Source: Loripinus fragilis
Lineage: Eukaryota > Mollusca > Bivalvia > Lucinida > Lucinidae
Reading direction: 5' to 3'
DNA: 64,000 nt
Assembly (NCBI GenBank): GCA_964019695.1
Contig: OZ026528.1
Coordinates: 53,784,495 to 53,848,494, forward strand
Shown: piece by piece, positions 21,863 through 34,300 of the stretch
How the letters are laid out: the number at the start of each line of letters is the position of its first letter
How positions within the stretch are numbered: the stretch's first letter is position 1
Translations under genes and position numbers: made by a program
The notes under the pieces: model-generated
Databases searched by the model: none
What the model was told of the DNA's origin: nothing
Seen by the model: the letters and a program-made list of their open reading frames with translations, nothing else

Positions 21863-22394
21863 AATAAGAAAATTAAATTCCCGATAGCTGCCTTATCTAG
21901 GGGGTGTGAGTTTACCAAATTTTAATTGATTTCAAGAGTGTATCACTTGAAAGCATGTGGGAATCCTGCGAAATTGAACCATTTAAAAGTTACAAAAGGT
22001 CCAAAGGTGTCAAAATGTTGATAGATTGATATGGTCACAAGTTGAGTATTAATCTTCAGATACAATATAAGTGGCATACCAATTCCTACTCTATATGCCA
22101 AGTGCAGGGGATCCCACTACAGCGACTTTATATATATAACTGGCAGTAGCGAGTGCATATTTTTGCGGATATGATCGAAGTACCATAATTGTAAGTCATT
22201 GTGTTATTTTTTCCAAATCAATTTTTCTGACCTCTTGTATATATTGAGATCCTGTCACTACAGTATGCATTCATGAAGATATGAAACTAACTGTTTTTTT
22301 TGTTTTCTTTTTTTTTTTAATCATTAAATTGATCTGGCGAAAAATCCTATCATTTTCCATGAAAAAAACTCTAGCTTAATTAGTAACAAATTAA
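21863..22394. other. No feature recognised
   Basis: AT-rich, no open frame, no palindrome of note. Confidence 0.4.
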
Positions 22395-23092
22395 ACAAAA
22401 GGGCCTTCAGGGCCTGGGTATCTCACCTAGATATAAGGTCAGGAGAATGCATTAATTTAACCATACAAACACCAAGCTGTAAATTTTTGATGGATTAGCA
22501 GTTTCAACTAGAATTGTTTTTCTATGAAAAAACAGATGTCTCCCCCTTTTAGGAATAAAAAAAATCACAAAATTGCATTTAGTTATGTTACAAGTGGAAT
22601 AATTTGAAAATTTACATGCAAGAGTTATGGTTCTTGTGAATGACATGTCATCTGAATGTGCTTTACAAATGTGTAAAGTTTAGTTGAAATATCTCTGACA
22701 GTTATCAAGTTATAGAGTGGACGAGAAATAGCATTGCAAATGATCAAAGAGAAATAACTCCAAAAATATATAAAGCAGAGTTAAGGTTCTTGTGCATGAC
22801 ATGTCGTCTGAATGTGCTTTACAAATGTACAAAGTTTTGTTGAACTTATCAAGTTATAGAGAGGTGCAAATGATCAAAGGGCAATAACTCCAAAATATTC
22901 AAAGCAGTTATGGTTCTTGTGCATGACACGTCGTCTAAATGTGCTTTACAAATGTATGAAATTTCGTTGAAATATCTCTAACGGTATCAAGTTATAGAGC
23001 GGACACAATTTTGTACGGATGGACGTACGGACAGACAGATGGATGCAAGGGGAGAAACAATGTCTCCTGACCCTTCCAAGGGGGAGACATAA
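22395..23092. mobile_element. Second pearl-like element
   Basis: Three diverged core copies share GTTCTTGTGCATGACATGTC, TGCTTTACAAATGT and AAATAACTCCAAAA. The GACGTACGGACAGACAGATG tract follows, then a hairpin GTCTCCTGACCC...GGGGGAGAC and ATAATAA. Same layout as 20330 with unrelated core sequence. Confidence 0.65.
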
Positions 23093-23486
23093 TAAACAGT
23101 TCCAGGCAGGCAGGCCCACGGTCGGGCTAATTACCTTGGTCGCCATTTTGATGACAGTAGTGTATAATTTCAACAATCGAATGGCAGAAAGTGGGGTCAC
23201 ATGATTTGTGCTGAGATTTTTTCCCTGATGCTCTTTTGATTGTAAACAAAATATATCAGAAATAAGATATGAAGCAAAGTAATGATATATAATGATTTAT
23301 AACTACATAGAAGCACATTTTCCCATTAAATGGTTCAATTGTGCACTTGAGAACAATAGAGTCGCTGACAATTCATTATTGGTAGTCTAAGTATTGAGGA
23401 AACATTAAACCAAATTGATGAGTTAGACGACCATAAGGGCACATCTTTAGAATACGCCATTGTACTGTATTCAACTAATATATATA
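23093..23486. other. No feature recognised
   Basis: Includes CAGGCAGGCAGGCC near 23104; no gene or repeat that I can support. Confidence 0.35.
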
Positions 23487-23726
23487 GGCCTCCCTCAAGG
23501 CGAGAAAACCTGTCTTCGGGAGTTTGCGAACAACAAAGACGCAGACCAGCCTGCGCATTTGCACAGACTGATCAGCGCCTTTGTTATTCACTTTTTTGAA
23601 AGTAACATATATAAACTTTCTGCATACAAAATCTCAATTTTCTGTCTAGTCTTTGTAGCTGAGCAGGTTGGGTTGAATCTCACTTTATCAGAAACCCTGA
23701 AGACAGGTTTTCTCGTGTCAAGGCCC
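23487..23726. mobile_element. MITE, GCGAGAAAACCTGTCTTCGG family
   Basis: Inverted ends GGCGAGAAAACCTGTCTTCGG and CTGAAGACAGGTTTTCTCG with GGCC outermost. The inner palindromic half-sites GCAGACCAGCCTGCGCAT and GAGCAGGTTGG are the family signature. Confidence 0.8.
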
Positions 23727-24035
23727 ATATTCAACCTAATAAGTGCACATACTCCTATAAGCGCACAACAGTACTTTTATGTTTGATGATTAAGTCATTA
23801 CATCTTATGATTTATATTGATTCATATGGATCTGACAGACTGGTGAAGCCAGGAATCACACCCCAAATCCCTGGTATCCACTTCAACAAAACGCTCCGAT
23901 AAAACTTCTATGATCGATCTTCCCGCTATAAGCGGCGAAATTCTAAAGATGTACAAGTTTATTGTATTTATAAGCACAATCAACCATTGGACCAAATAAA
24001 TTGTGGCAGACAGGTTCTAAAGTTAGGATACATAA
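23727..24035. other. No feature recognised
   Basis: A short SINE-like stretch, TGACAGACTGGTGAAGCC, lies at 23834, but too little of it to call. Confidence 0.35.
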
Positions 24036-24960
24036 AAGTTAGAGGTTACATATACAACTTATAAGATAAGTATGAGTTATAGGATATGTAAGAGTTAAAG
24101 ATATGTAAGAGTTATAGGATAAGTAAGCGCTATAGGATATGTAAGAGTTATAGAATATGTAAGAGTTACAGGATATGTAAGAGTTATAAGCTATGTAAGA
24201 GTTATAGGGTATGTAAGAGTTATAGGATAAGTAAGAGTTATAGAATATGTAAGAGTTACAGGATATGTAAGAGTTATAAGCTATGTAAGAGTTATAGGGT
24301 ATGTAAGAGTTATAGGATAAGTAAGAGTTATAGAATATGTAAGAGTTATCAGATAAGTAAGAGTTATAGGATATGTAAGAGTTATAAGATTAATAAGAGT
24401 TATAGGATAAGTAAGAGTTATAGGATTCATGAAGAGTTATAGGATACATAAGAGTTACAGGATACATGTTTTAGAGATACATAAGAGTTGTAGGATATGT
24501 AAGAGTTATAGGATTCATAAAGAGTTATAGGATACATAAGAGTTGCAGGATACATGTTATAGAGATACATAAGTTATAGAGATACATAAGAGTTGTAGGA
24601 TATGTAAGAGTTATAGGATTCATAAAGAGTTATAGGATACATAAGAGTTATAGGATACATAAGAGTTGCAGGATACATGTTATAGAGATACATAAGAGTT
24701 GTAGGATATGTAAGAGTTATAGGATTCATAAAGAGTTATAGGATACATAAGAGTTATAGGATACATGTTATAGAGATACATAAGTTATAGAGATACATAA
24801 GAGTTGTAGGATATGTAAGAGTTATAGGATTCATAAAGAGTTATAGGATACATAAGAGTTGCAGGATACATGTTATAGAGATACATAAGAGATATTGAGA
24901 TACATAAGAGTTATAGGAATCTTAGGATTAGTAAGAGTTATATAAGAACTATAGAACTCA
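24036..24960. repeat. Minisatellite, 17-18-bp unit
   Basis: Unit GTAAGAGTTATAGGATAT and variants, more than 45 copies. Higher-order blocks of about 90 bp (24140-24330) and about 110 bp (24480-24870, marked by GGATACATGTTATAGAGATA) recur within it. Confidence 0.95.
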
Positions 24961-25425
24961 TTGAGTAAGAGAATTTCATAGAAGAGTAAATGGACTTCAA
25001 ATAATAAAAGGATTTATTGAGAAATTATAGAGAATGGAAAATGTGAAAATAACTGCAGTGTGCTCTTATAAGGAACCTGTATTTTTTCATCTATCTAAAT
25101 AACATCAAGTCAAAAAATATCAAGGCATGATTTAAAATTGTCTGTCTTTTGATTGACTGAAGTTTACTTAGGTCATTTGTCACATTTCAAACTGAATGAG
25201 TTTAAAAGGAATGGACTTTATTGAAATTTGGAAAAGAATTTGGTGTATTGAAATTTGGAATTGAATTGACTAACAAAGTGCTAATTGACAATTAGATAAA
25301 AATATATCTTGCATGACTAAATGATAATAAATGTATTTAGGACATGGAAAAAATAAAGAAACACACAAAAAGCTTCAGTTAAGTCAAAACTATGGGTGCA
25401 AAATATGCAATTGCTTTTTAATCTC
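24961..25425. other. No feature recognised
   Basis: AT-rich; nothing supported. Confidence 0.4.
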
Positions 25426-25510
25426 TTAACCATAACATGTGTTGTGGGTACTCAAAAGAACCATCTCAGTGAGATGGTTCTTTTGAGCACCAACAACACA
25501 TATTTTGCTA
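25426..25510. mobile_element. Hairpin MITE (CATATGTTGTGG family)
   Basis: ACATGTGTTGTGGGTACTCA and TTTTGAGCACCAACAACACAT are near-perfect arms around GAACCATCTCAGTGAGATGGTTC. Confidence 0.8.
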
Positions 25511-25601
25511 GAGAAATATGAGAAATCAGTCAGAAATATGTCCTCTTCCCTTGAGTCCGGTGTAAACATATTGATAGCATCAAGCAAATGACAGATAATA
25601 T

Positions 25602-25836
25602 AGGTCTCGAAGCGAGAAAACCTGTCTTCGGGGTTTCCGGCGAGGCTAGGCTAAAACCAGCCTGCTCAGCTACAGAGACTGGCTAGAATATTGAATTTTA
25701 GCATGAAGCAAGTTAAACTATTAGGCTACCCAGAAAGCGATTAACAAAGGCGCTGATCAGGCCTGGCGGATGCTCAGGCTGGTCTGCGCCTTTGTTGTTC
25801 GCACGCAACAAAATCAGGCTTTCTCGCGACGAGGCC
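25602..25836. mobile_element. MITE, GCGAGAAAACCTGTCTTCGG family
   Basis: Ends GGTCTCGAAGCGAGAAAACC and TTTCTCGCGACGAGGCC, flanked by AATAT on both sides. Inner blocks CCAGCCTGCTCAGCTACAGA and GGCTGGTCTGCGCCTTTGTT run in the opposite order to the copy at 23487. Confidence 0.8.
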
Positions 25837-25918
25837 AATATTGAACAAGTTTTGAAGAGGTATCTGAAAATCTTATCTCTAGGGACGGAATCTAGAATGG
25901 TGATGACAGGTGTATTTT

Positions 25919-26131
25919 AACGCCTTACCGGCCAGTGCGGTCTGCTGATAACCTTTGCAAACAGTTTGGACCCAGATCAGGCCCGACAAAATGTCGCGCC
26001 TGATCTGGATCCAAACTGTTTTACACTCTTAAGGTATTCCTGAAAGAATTTTTCGAAAAATTTTGATTTTGAAAAAGTTCGGCAGATGACAAAACAACAT
26101 GCAAAATTACCCAGTATGCAAAGAGTTGAGC
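25919..26131. mobile_element. MITE family A, near complete
   Basis: Core TTTGGACCCAGATCAGGCC...GCCTGATCTGGATCCAAAC at about 25962-26015, then TCTTAAGGTATTCCTGAAAG and the right end TTACCCAGTATGCAAAGAGT. Confidence 0.8.
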
Positions 26132-26372
26132 TATTCAAATCAATTTAAAGGAAATTTTGACAGTCATATGGTAAATCAGTACTAGTTTGGCGCATCTGTT
26201 GGAAGGATCTTTTTTTTTTTTTAAAAAAAAAAAAACAGCAACAAAAGAACAATTCTCTGGAGCAAATACAAATGTTTGATGAATATGGAGAAATAAAAAA
26301 AAATATATAAAAAAACTGTGTGAAGTAATGATATCAAAGGAAATTTTTAAAAGTCATCAGGTAATTTTAAAG
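26132..26372. other. No gene; poly-T/poly-A stretch
   Basis: T10 followed by A-rich runs near 26211-26235; nothing else seen. Confidence 0.4.
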
Positions 26373-27042
26373 CATTGCTTACTCTTTGCGTGCTGGGAAA
26401 TTTATTATGATTTTGTTCTTGTCTGCCTTTTTTTTGGTGTTGTTTGTTTCAAAATTAATGTTTTCAAAAACAATTTCCGAATCAACATTATAGTGTCAAA
26501 CAGATTTGATAAGGATCAGGTCAGAATTTTTGTTACTACTAACTACAGGGATGAGAACAGTCAGCCATTCTCAATCAGGAAAATATGTCGGATGACTCCA
26601 AAATGGAGAAAAAGAGATTTCTAAATCACTTATTAAAGGCTTAAAATAACAAAATATCAATAGAAACCAGTCAGTTTATGCTTATTTTATATCTAAAAGT
26701 GAGTATTAACTTCATTCAAACATAAATTTCAGCAAAAAAACTGACATTGTATAAATCATATGCCAGTGCTCAATCAGGAAATCCTGATCAATCCTGAACT
26801 TTCTCATCCGTGTAACTTCTAAGGGACGAATGTAGATAAAAAAAGAGTTAAAACTGCTTGCCCTTTTTTGCCTGACTGGTGACAAATGGCAATTGAAAAT
26901 ACTGTTTTTAGCGACTTTTGATCCACGTTCATCAATTGTTAAGAACTTTTTCGTTTGACCCCGTATCCGGTTTGTAATCTCATCATCTGGGTCCAAATTG
27001 TTTGCAATATCAGCAGAGGACACTAGCAGGTGAAGAGTTAAA
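26373..27042. mobile_element. MITE family A, split by ~450 bp
   Basis: The left end CTTTGCGTGCTGGGAAATTT and half core are at 26380-26522. The other half core (CATCTGGGTCCAAATTGTTT) and right arm are at 26984-27042. The filler between is not identified. Confidence 0.4.
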
Positions 27043-27224
27043 AAAGAAAATAAACTTTAAATACAAATTTAAGAAATACAATGTAGATGTTAAAAAAAAG
27101 TAAGTTGGTTTTGTCTTAGCTTACAGTGTGGACCCTGATGAAGCGGCACATTTCTTTTGGATATTCAATGGAACTAGCAACCTCTAATACCCTACCAAAT
27201 GCACCACTGCGCTCCATGTTTCAA
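27043..27224. other. Half MITE core only
   Basis: CAGTGTGGACCCTGATGAAG near 27124 is one arm of a core without its partner. Confidence 0.3.
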
Positions 27225-27456
27225 TTTGATCAGTTTTCATCCTCGTATTACAGGATAGGTAGTCATAACCTATTTTTAGATCATGACATTTTCTATTTAT
27301 AGATAACAATGAAAAAAAAAGTTTTGAATGCCTTTGAAAATATTATGGAAAATGGAGCATTTGCTCCTTTTGAGCAAATGCTCCATTTTCCATAATATTT
27401 TAAAATATGTTGTATTTCAAAGGCTTCTCAAGGCATTATTATGGAGTAAAAGGTTA
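27225..27456. mobile_element. MITE with GGAGCATTTGCTCC core
   Basis: ATATTATGGAAAATGGAGCA and TGCTCCATTTTCCATAATAT form the central hairpin (27342-27402). The right end ATGGAGTAAAAGGTTAA matches the inverted left end at 9165. Confidence 0.75.
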
Positions 27457-27949
27457 AAGCGGCATAGTCTGTAACTTTTGATCTTTTAATTTCAAAAATA
27501 ATGTTTTTATTTTTCAAGAACACGGTAAAAATACTCAAATTCAGGTAAACATTTTACCATTTTCGTAAATCTTAACAAGTTATCACTATCAAAACAACTG
27601 CATTTATGTTAAAATTCAACGGTCTAGAATTATTGGAGGGATGCAAATAATTACCAACAAGAGAAAAATACACCTATTTGATAAGATAATTCACTTTTCC
27701 ATGCAGTTTTCAGCTGTACTGAACATTTTTATTGTGAAAACATAGCTTAATTCTACTTTTACAAATGATTTATAAAGAAAATAAAATTTTTCGAAAAATG
27801 TTCATAGTTACAGAGTATGCAGCTTTAAGTCAGGAGACCTACTATGGTAATTGTAACTTATATAATGTCCTCATGTAAAAATGACCATTAATTTTTTTAC
27901 CAAACCTGTATTTCATGACTAAAAAGCCTTTTGAATAATATTTTCATTC
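27457..27949. other. No feature recognised
   Basis: AT-rich; no frame or repeat supported. Confidence 0.4.
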
Positions 27950-28172
27950 TTTTAACTCTCTGTCTGTCTGCGGCAAATTTTGCTGTCTACTGCTGATCTT
28001 TGCAAATAGTTAGGACTTAGATCAGAATGTCAGGTCTTATTTGTATCCAAACTGTTTAACACTCTGATAGTTTCATTAAGAAATTTCGAACATGTTGAGT
28101 TGATTCTGGAAAAAAAAAACATAGCAGACGTAAAAAAAAATCAAGAAAATTGCCTAGACTGCATAGAGTCAA
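27950..28172. mobile_element. MITE family A, diverged
   Basis: TTAACTCTCTGTCTGTCTGC left end, core halves TAGTTAGGACTTAGATCAG and TATTTGTATCCAAACTG, and right block AACATAGCAGACG then TGCATAGAGTCAAA. Confidence 0.55.
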
Positions 28173-28379
28173 AAGAAAGCATGAATACCAAGTCATTTTC
28201 TCCGTTTTGTCATGTAGACTTTCCAATACATCATGTTGTTATTTAACATGTCCTTTATTTGCATGCCTATCATGTTATAAAGGGTCTTATTCCACAGCGA
28301 CAAAAAATGCACCGTCACAAAACCAGCATATCAGAATCATATCTTCTTACATTCTTATGAACTGTATTTCACAGAATAT

Positions 28380-28445
28380 GCTGACAATTAAGGGCCTGAT
28401 CAGTCTGCACAATGTGCAGACTGATTAGCCACTTAATTGTCAGTA
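28380..28445. repeat. Hairpin
   Basis: CTGACAATTAAGGGCCTGAT...ATTAGCCACTTAATTGTCAG enclose CAGTCTGCACAATGTGCAGACTG. Probably another MITE core. Confidence 0.6.
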
Positions 28446-28723
28446 TATGCCGTAAAACTTTTTTACATGTAGTTAAACCATTGTTAAAATGCCTCTGGAT
28501 TGCTGCCAGTAAAATTAAATTCCCAACCCTGCAAAGTAAAAATCTTATAATAAAAGGTTGTTGATTGTCAAATACATGTGACTATTTTACGGGATTAATT
28601 TTTAAGTAAATCTTTTTTTCATATTTGTGATTTTGTTAAATCGTAGGTTTCTTTTCATTACAGAATTTTTCTTCAATTACCGAGCTTTTCTCTTATTTAC
28701 ACTACCATTCTTTTTAATTACAG
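28446..28723. other. No feature recognised
   Basis: Ends in a pyrimidine-rich stretch and TTAATTACAG, which could be a splice acceptor for 28724. Confidence 0.35.
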
Positions 28724-28794
28724 GAGATTTCGACGTGAAGAAAAGTGAAGAGAACGTAATCCCCATGAATACAATGAATGGAATAAACATTTGA
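28724..28794 (+). other. Possible terminal exon
   Basis: After CATTCTTTTTAATTACAG, the frame in which the exon's first two bases complete a split codon gives DFDVKKSEENVIPMNTMNG and stops at TGA 28792-28794. Composition looks protein-like, but no upstream exon was found and one splice-like site is weak evidence. It could belong to a gene whose other exons lie outside what I can recognise. Confidence 0.2.
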
Positions 28795-29049
28795 ATGAAA
28801 GTTTTCGAAGTTCAAGTGGAAAGCATAAAGAAGAAATATGTTCAAGAGTTGCTTTGAAAATGACTGAAATTTCACTACTGTGTTTGACTGAAGCAACAAA
28901 AGTTTTCAAGTGACCCTCCATGATAAGTATGACGTACAGACTGATTGTAAAGCTGTACTGACTAAAAACTTATGTTACCTGTACTTGTTGTGGCGTTGAA
29001 AGTATCTGAATTAAATGGAACTATTGCAGAACTCTGGAATAATCTGAGA

Positions 29050-29205
29050 TATTATTTGAAGTAATAAGAGACACCATTTCGAGTAATTATAGACACCTTT
29101 GGAGTAATCAAAGACATCTTTTGGAGTAATTAAAGACACCATTGGAGTGATTAAAGACACATTTGGAGTAATTTAAGACCCCATTTGGAGTAATTAGAGA
29201 CCTAT
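29050..29205. repeat. Short tandem repeat, ~26-bp unit, six copies
   Basis: Unit TTTGGAGTAATTAAAGACAC with variation in the last bases. Confidence 0.8.
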
Positions 29206-29454
29206 AGTAAAACTATCAATCAATATAAAATCAGTTAAAGGATTGTTTTAAAAGGCATGTGACACAACAAAGGTCACTGATTATGTAGGTGAAATTATTT
29301 TAATTCAAAAAATACTCAAAAAGAAAAGCCTGCACAAACAATATAAATCCAGATCAGAATGCTTCAAGATCATTTTGATCAGGAACTTCTCTTTTTGCCA
29401 TCTTCATCAGAAAAATATTCAGCAAAATAAAGTAACCTAAACATTCTGACTCCT
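29206..29454. other. No feature recognised
   Basis: A half MITE core, CAGATCAGAATGCTTC/GAT...TTTTGATCAGGAAC, lies near 29351-29385; otherwise nothing. Confidence 0.35.
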
Positions 29455-29625
29455 TTACCCATTTCAGCTAAATGGAATTTCCCACTCTAATCAGTTGGAC
29501 CTATCCATTTTCATTTTAAGGGTTGTTGGGTGGTATTTTTCATTTTGATTCAAATCCTAATGCAAACAGCGGAGACCCTGATCGGACCCATATTTGCATA
29601 TGTCCCACAAATTTAGATTTATGTA
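29455..29625. mobile_element. Partial MITE family C
   Basis: Left end TTTACCCATTTCAGCTAAAT and the half core ATGCAAACAGCGGAGACCC. The right half is lost. Confidence 0.5.
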
Positions 29626-29910
29626 CTATGCATTAATTTAACGTCTCCCATCAGTTGAAAATATGTCTCCAACTTGGGCTCTGCTTAACCTTAATTTACT
29701 TTTCCTGAATTTTCAACAAGTCCCTAAGACTGCCTTATGAGGTCTGTGAAAGGACCTGGACCAAACTGCTCCTAACAAACTTTCTGATTATGATATGGCT
29801 TATCTGTCTAAATATTTTAGGAAAATACTTCTGGATTTACATAACTGCTTGTGGTGGAAAGCATATGGTCTGCTTATTTTTTGTTTGAGAAATTGCATTG
29901 CTCCACAGGA
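29626..29910. other. No feature recognised
   Basis: Nothing supported. Confidence 0.4.
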
Positions 29911-30068
29911 GCGGCATTGTGGTGTATCGGATAAACCACTGACCTTGCAAACCAGGGTTGGCAGATTTGCTTTCCAGGTTCATCAGTCTGTCTGATGAGA
30001 CTTTAAGCTGACTGGCCCCATCTCCATATGACATTAGCTGTTGGTGGGATGTTGAACACAAACACATA
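29911..30068 (+). mobile_element. tRNA-derived SINE, second family
   Basis: GGTGTATCGGATAAACCACT head, then CATCAGTCTGTCTGATGAGA and GACTTTAAGC, ending GGTGGGATGTTGAACACAAA. Related to 9532. Confidence 0.7.
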
Positions 30069-30529
30069 ATTTATATTACTCCACTAAATACAAGTGGGTA
30101 TTGCAAAGCATGTTGGGATTCCATATTTATAAAGTACAATGACACGGGACATCTTACTTGCTGCAATTATCCTGCAGTAAATCATACTTCTGACCATCTC
30201 CAAACTGGGTCATGCATTTAATTTTAGAGTATCACTTTTCATAAATTTTGAGACAACATGTAGAACAGAAACTTTGCTATGAATTAATTATGAGGCTGTC
30301 GCAGGATCTATTATGTACAATGGTCAAGAGAAAAAACTAATCAGACAAAATAATCATTGACCGAGATTTAAAAAAGACTAACATAGCAGTAACAAAAGGG
30401 ATTTCAAAACTGAAATTAACTGTCACCAAATCTCCAATATTAACCAATAAACATTGAAAGCGGAGATTCTGAAATCTGCTAATCATGATCAACGGTTATA
30501 AATAATTAGTAAGGTACTTGTAAGGTAAA
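30069..30529. other. No feature recognised
   Basis: AT-rich; nothing supported. Confidence 0.4.
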
Positions 30530-30600
30530 CAAACATTACCTGATCAGACTGCTCAGATGAGCAGTCTGATCTGGAAATATTTTGTTTGTGCAGGCTTTTC
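30530..30600. repeat. Hairpin, MITE core
   Basis: CTGATCAGACTGCTC pairs with GAGCAGTCTGATCTGG around AGAT; flanking ends are not clear. Confidence 0.6.
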
Positions 30601-31366
30601 CTGTTTGAGTAATTTGGCTCTTGCAATTACAGATTAATCCTCAGGAGTAAAGAAGCACCAAGGATAATATGAACAGTGTTTGACTACTTTAGTGGAGCAG
30701 GCAGCTTACAAATCTGTTATAAGTCAATACAGGTGATCAATTGGAACAGTCCACGGGGAGTTTCGGAGATAATGAACATAATAATTGACCATACATTAGG
30801 TTTCTCCCGAGGGATATACCTGTTGGAAATAGCGCAGACTTGTAAAGCACTGAAATAATTATAGCCGACAAAACTATAAAGAGTTGTTAAAAACCAATTG
30901 CTACGTGGAACAGAGAAACTTAAAGAGAAGTAAAATAAAACACATTGAAGAGTAATGACAGATACTTGTGCAATATCAGAAACAAGTGTCCTAAACAAAA
31001 TGTTTTTTAATTCCTATTGATTAATTGGATTATGTACTAGTTGGTGGATCTAATTAAAATATTTTGGTGATATGGGATAGACCTACAAAGAAGCAGTTTT
31101 ACAACTCATAAGTAATGTTACCCGGATAAGTTTCCACAAATTTGTAAAATTTGAATGACACAATTTTTGAAGTGTACTTACAGCTGGGATACAAAGAAGC
31201 CATTGTTGATGGACAAAAAAGAGCCATACTTTACCTTCAATAATTCTATGTCCTAACACTAATTCAATGAAGGTAAATGACATATTACATTGAATATTTT
31301 GACATTCAATAAAAAAGACTATCTACACAGAAAAAAGTATCGGAAGTTGAGTGGAATTAATTTAGA
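30601..31366 (+). other. Upstream region of the tetraspanin gene
   Basis: No convincing TATA box or initiator. An in-frame TAA (31358-31360) lies two codons before the ATG. The AATTTAG at 31359-31365 could be a weak splice acceptor, so a 5' untranslated exon further upstream is possible. Confidence 0.3.
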
Positions 31367-34300
31367 ATGGCGTTTGTAGGAAATGATATATTTGGTAATG
31401 GAATGACCCACCATCCCAGTACCTTGGCTCACGCTGGTGGTGGGTTTGGAAACAGTCATGGTACTGGAGGTTTTGGCTCCAGTGCCAGCAAGAGTACATT
31501 TGGTCAAGGAATGGGAGGATTTGGTCACTCAATGTCCGGTGGTCATGCTTCAATTAGCCAGAATCAATTCTTTCACAGACAAAACTCTCTACTCACAGAT
31601 ATGACACATTCCAAGACTGATCCAAAACCAGTGTATGTATCTCAGTTCAACCAATCACAGGCTGTGCATGAGGGACATATGTTTTCAAACATGTACGATA
31701 AGCCACTGGAGAAACCCAAGCCTAAACCAGTGCTCAAGAAGAGACCTACACTGACAAGACAAAGCTCAGTCTCCATCCCAGATGACTTTGATAGGCCTCC
31801 AAAGTTGAGTCTCAGAACAAGAAGTCAGTCTGTTAGCCTTTATCCTACTGATGATGAACATCCACCACTTAAACCAATGAACATGGATGTAGCCACGCCT
31901 ATATTACGGAGGAGTAACACAGTGTCAGCAAAACCTGAGAAGGGCCATAAACATAAGTTCTTGCGACCTTTATCACTGGGACATAAATTTAGAAAGCGGA
32001 GTGATTCTAGGTCTTCACAATCAAGTACTGAGCCATCTCGAAGTGAACCACCAAAATCAATGAAATATCGAGAAGCTATTGAAAATAGAGAGACTCCAAC
32101 TAAAAGCAGATCATCAGAACTACCACTTAGTCCCAAAACAGCTAAGGAGCAGGAGGCCCTGATACTGAGTCTGATGAATCCACATGTTTCAACTGATATA
32201 GAAACAGACTACACAGACAGCCCAGATAGATATGACCACCACCAATATACAGGTAAACAGTTCCTGCTTCAACCAGTAGCAGCAGCTGGTCATCAAGTAC
32301 TAGGTAAACATAATCCTTCCCCAGAAGAGGTGACTGAATCACCAACAACAATAAGGAGGAGATTTCAACAACCTAAGCCAACAGACCATGATGACATATC
32401 CCTCACATCTGGAAGATCAACACCTAAATCAGTCCATGTCATATCAACACCAAGCAGCTTTCGTTCTTTGACTATTGAAACCCCTGCAAGAAAAGCCCAT
32501 TCTAAAAGAGACATCAATAATCAGTCACCAAGAGGTGCATCAGAACCCAAGACATTCAATGATTACAAACCTGATGTGGTAGGAAAGGGGAAGCATCCCA
32601 CTAGAAGTGACTCCGATAACTCTGATATTTTTTATGATTGTGAGATCTCTGCTGAAAACAAAAAAAATTCAAGGAGAGACAATAGACCTGATAGAAAGAG
32701 GGGTAAAAGAAAACCACAAGCAGAGAAAGTTGTGTCCAGCAGAGTTAGTACCGGAACATGTTCAGATGATGAGTCTTCAGACAGAAATTCACCAAGAGTT
32801 ATCAAGAAAAGCAGCTCTCCTTTCAATCATCCATATGAAAACTTAGAATATGTTCTACACCAAGAAGGTAAATCAAAGAATGAAATTGATGATTCAACTT
32901 TACATGTAAGAGAACTGATAGACACGTTCAACAGAAAAGCCAAGCAAAATGCAGTGAGTGATACACCACCATCACCAACATTGACACATGTTAAACCAGA
33001 AGTTCGAGACCTGGTTGCCGCTCTGTCCTTTGCCCAGCACCTCGGTGAATCAGACCATGAAGAGGAAATTGTTCCCATTCATGATACAATAGCTACAAGT
33101 CCTCCGCAAATCATCATTCCAAAGTTTGATACTGTCCCCAAGGGACAGGAGCCTTGCACAGCGGACAGCTCAGAGAGTGGTTACACCAGTAACTTACAGA
33201 ACTCTCCTAGGGAGTTTGAACTGAAAGCAGCTCACTATGTGAATTCTTTACCTAGCAATAAAGAACTAGAGAATAGAAAATCAACCAGTAGTGACTTACT
33301 GAGAAATGGTTCTCAGACTGAGAGTGATAATGAATCGGAAATATCTGAAAACCATTGCAGATCTGGCAGTGACTCTGATTATCATATGAGTGATGATGAA
33401 TCAGTGACAAAACTAGAAGTGGCAAAACTACTAGAAAGTCCATCAGAAATAGAACAACGAATCAATCATCAAATTATGAAGCAAAGGAAAGAATCTGAAG
33501 CTAAACAATTTTCTGAGAACAGAAGCCCAACAGAAATCAAGCAAACATCCTTACAGATTCTACATTCTCCAAACAGCCCATTTATTGAAAAAATTCCGGT
33601 GAAATATAGCAACAGTAACAGGCAAAAATGTCATGACTCAATGACTGAAATAAAACATTCAAACACGGCTGAATTCAAAAGTACTAACATGGTACCAGAG
33701 ACAAAGCCCAGTGGTCATGTTAAAATTGACACAGTTGTTGTAGACACAGCAAGGCCAGGGTCTATGAGAGCATCTTCAGAAACTAGACAACATTCCCACA
33801 AAAAATCATCTTCATTTGCAGCTGATCTTCTCAATCTTCCGCTATTAGGCTTCAGAAAACGTGAACTTTCTTCAGTGGCACAATCTAGTTTTACAAACTG
33901 TTTGGACAATGTACTTCATATTCTTAATGTGATTGTGTTCGCTACTAGTGCTGGGATAGTAGCAGTTGGTATGTGGCTTCTTCTGAAAGACTTTAATATC
34001 AATAACATTTGTGAGATATTTGGGAACAATATGATACAGGTGATTGTTTATGTATCGATATTAGGTGCTGCCCTGGCTTTGCTAGCAACTATGTGCCTTT
34101 GTTGTGGTATAAGGAGAGACAAGTTTGGACTAGGTTTCTATGCAACAGCTCTTGTATTTGTTGTTTTTGCATTTGCTTGCACAGCAGTGTTGTGTACCAT
34201 ATTTGCTGACCAGCTTCGAGGAGTTGCATCTAAAATCAATTTTAAAGACAGATTAACCACAAGATATGGAAATATAAAGGGATCTCCAGTTGAAAATAAA

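Noticed and set aside
26712..27023. Minus-strand frame of 103 codons
   Set aside because: It runs across MITE family A arms (NNLDPDDE is the core palindrome translated) and has no domain.
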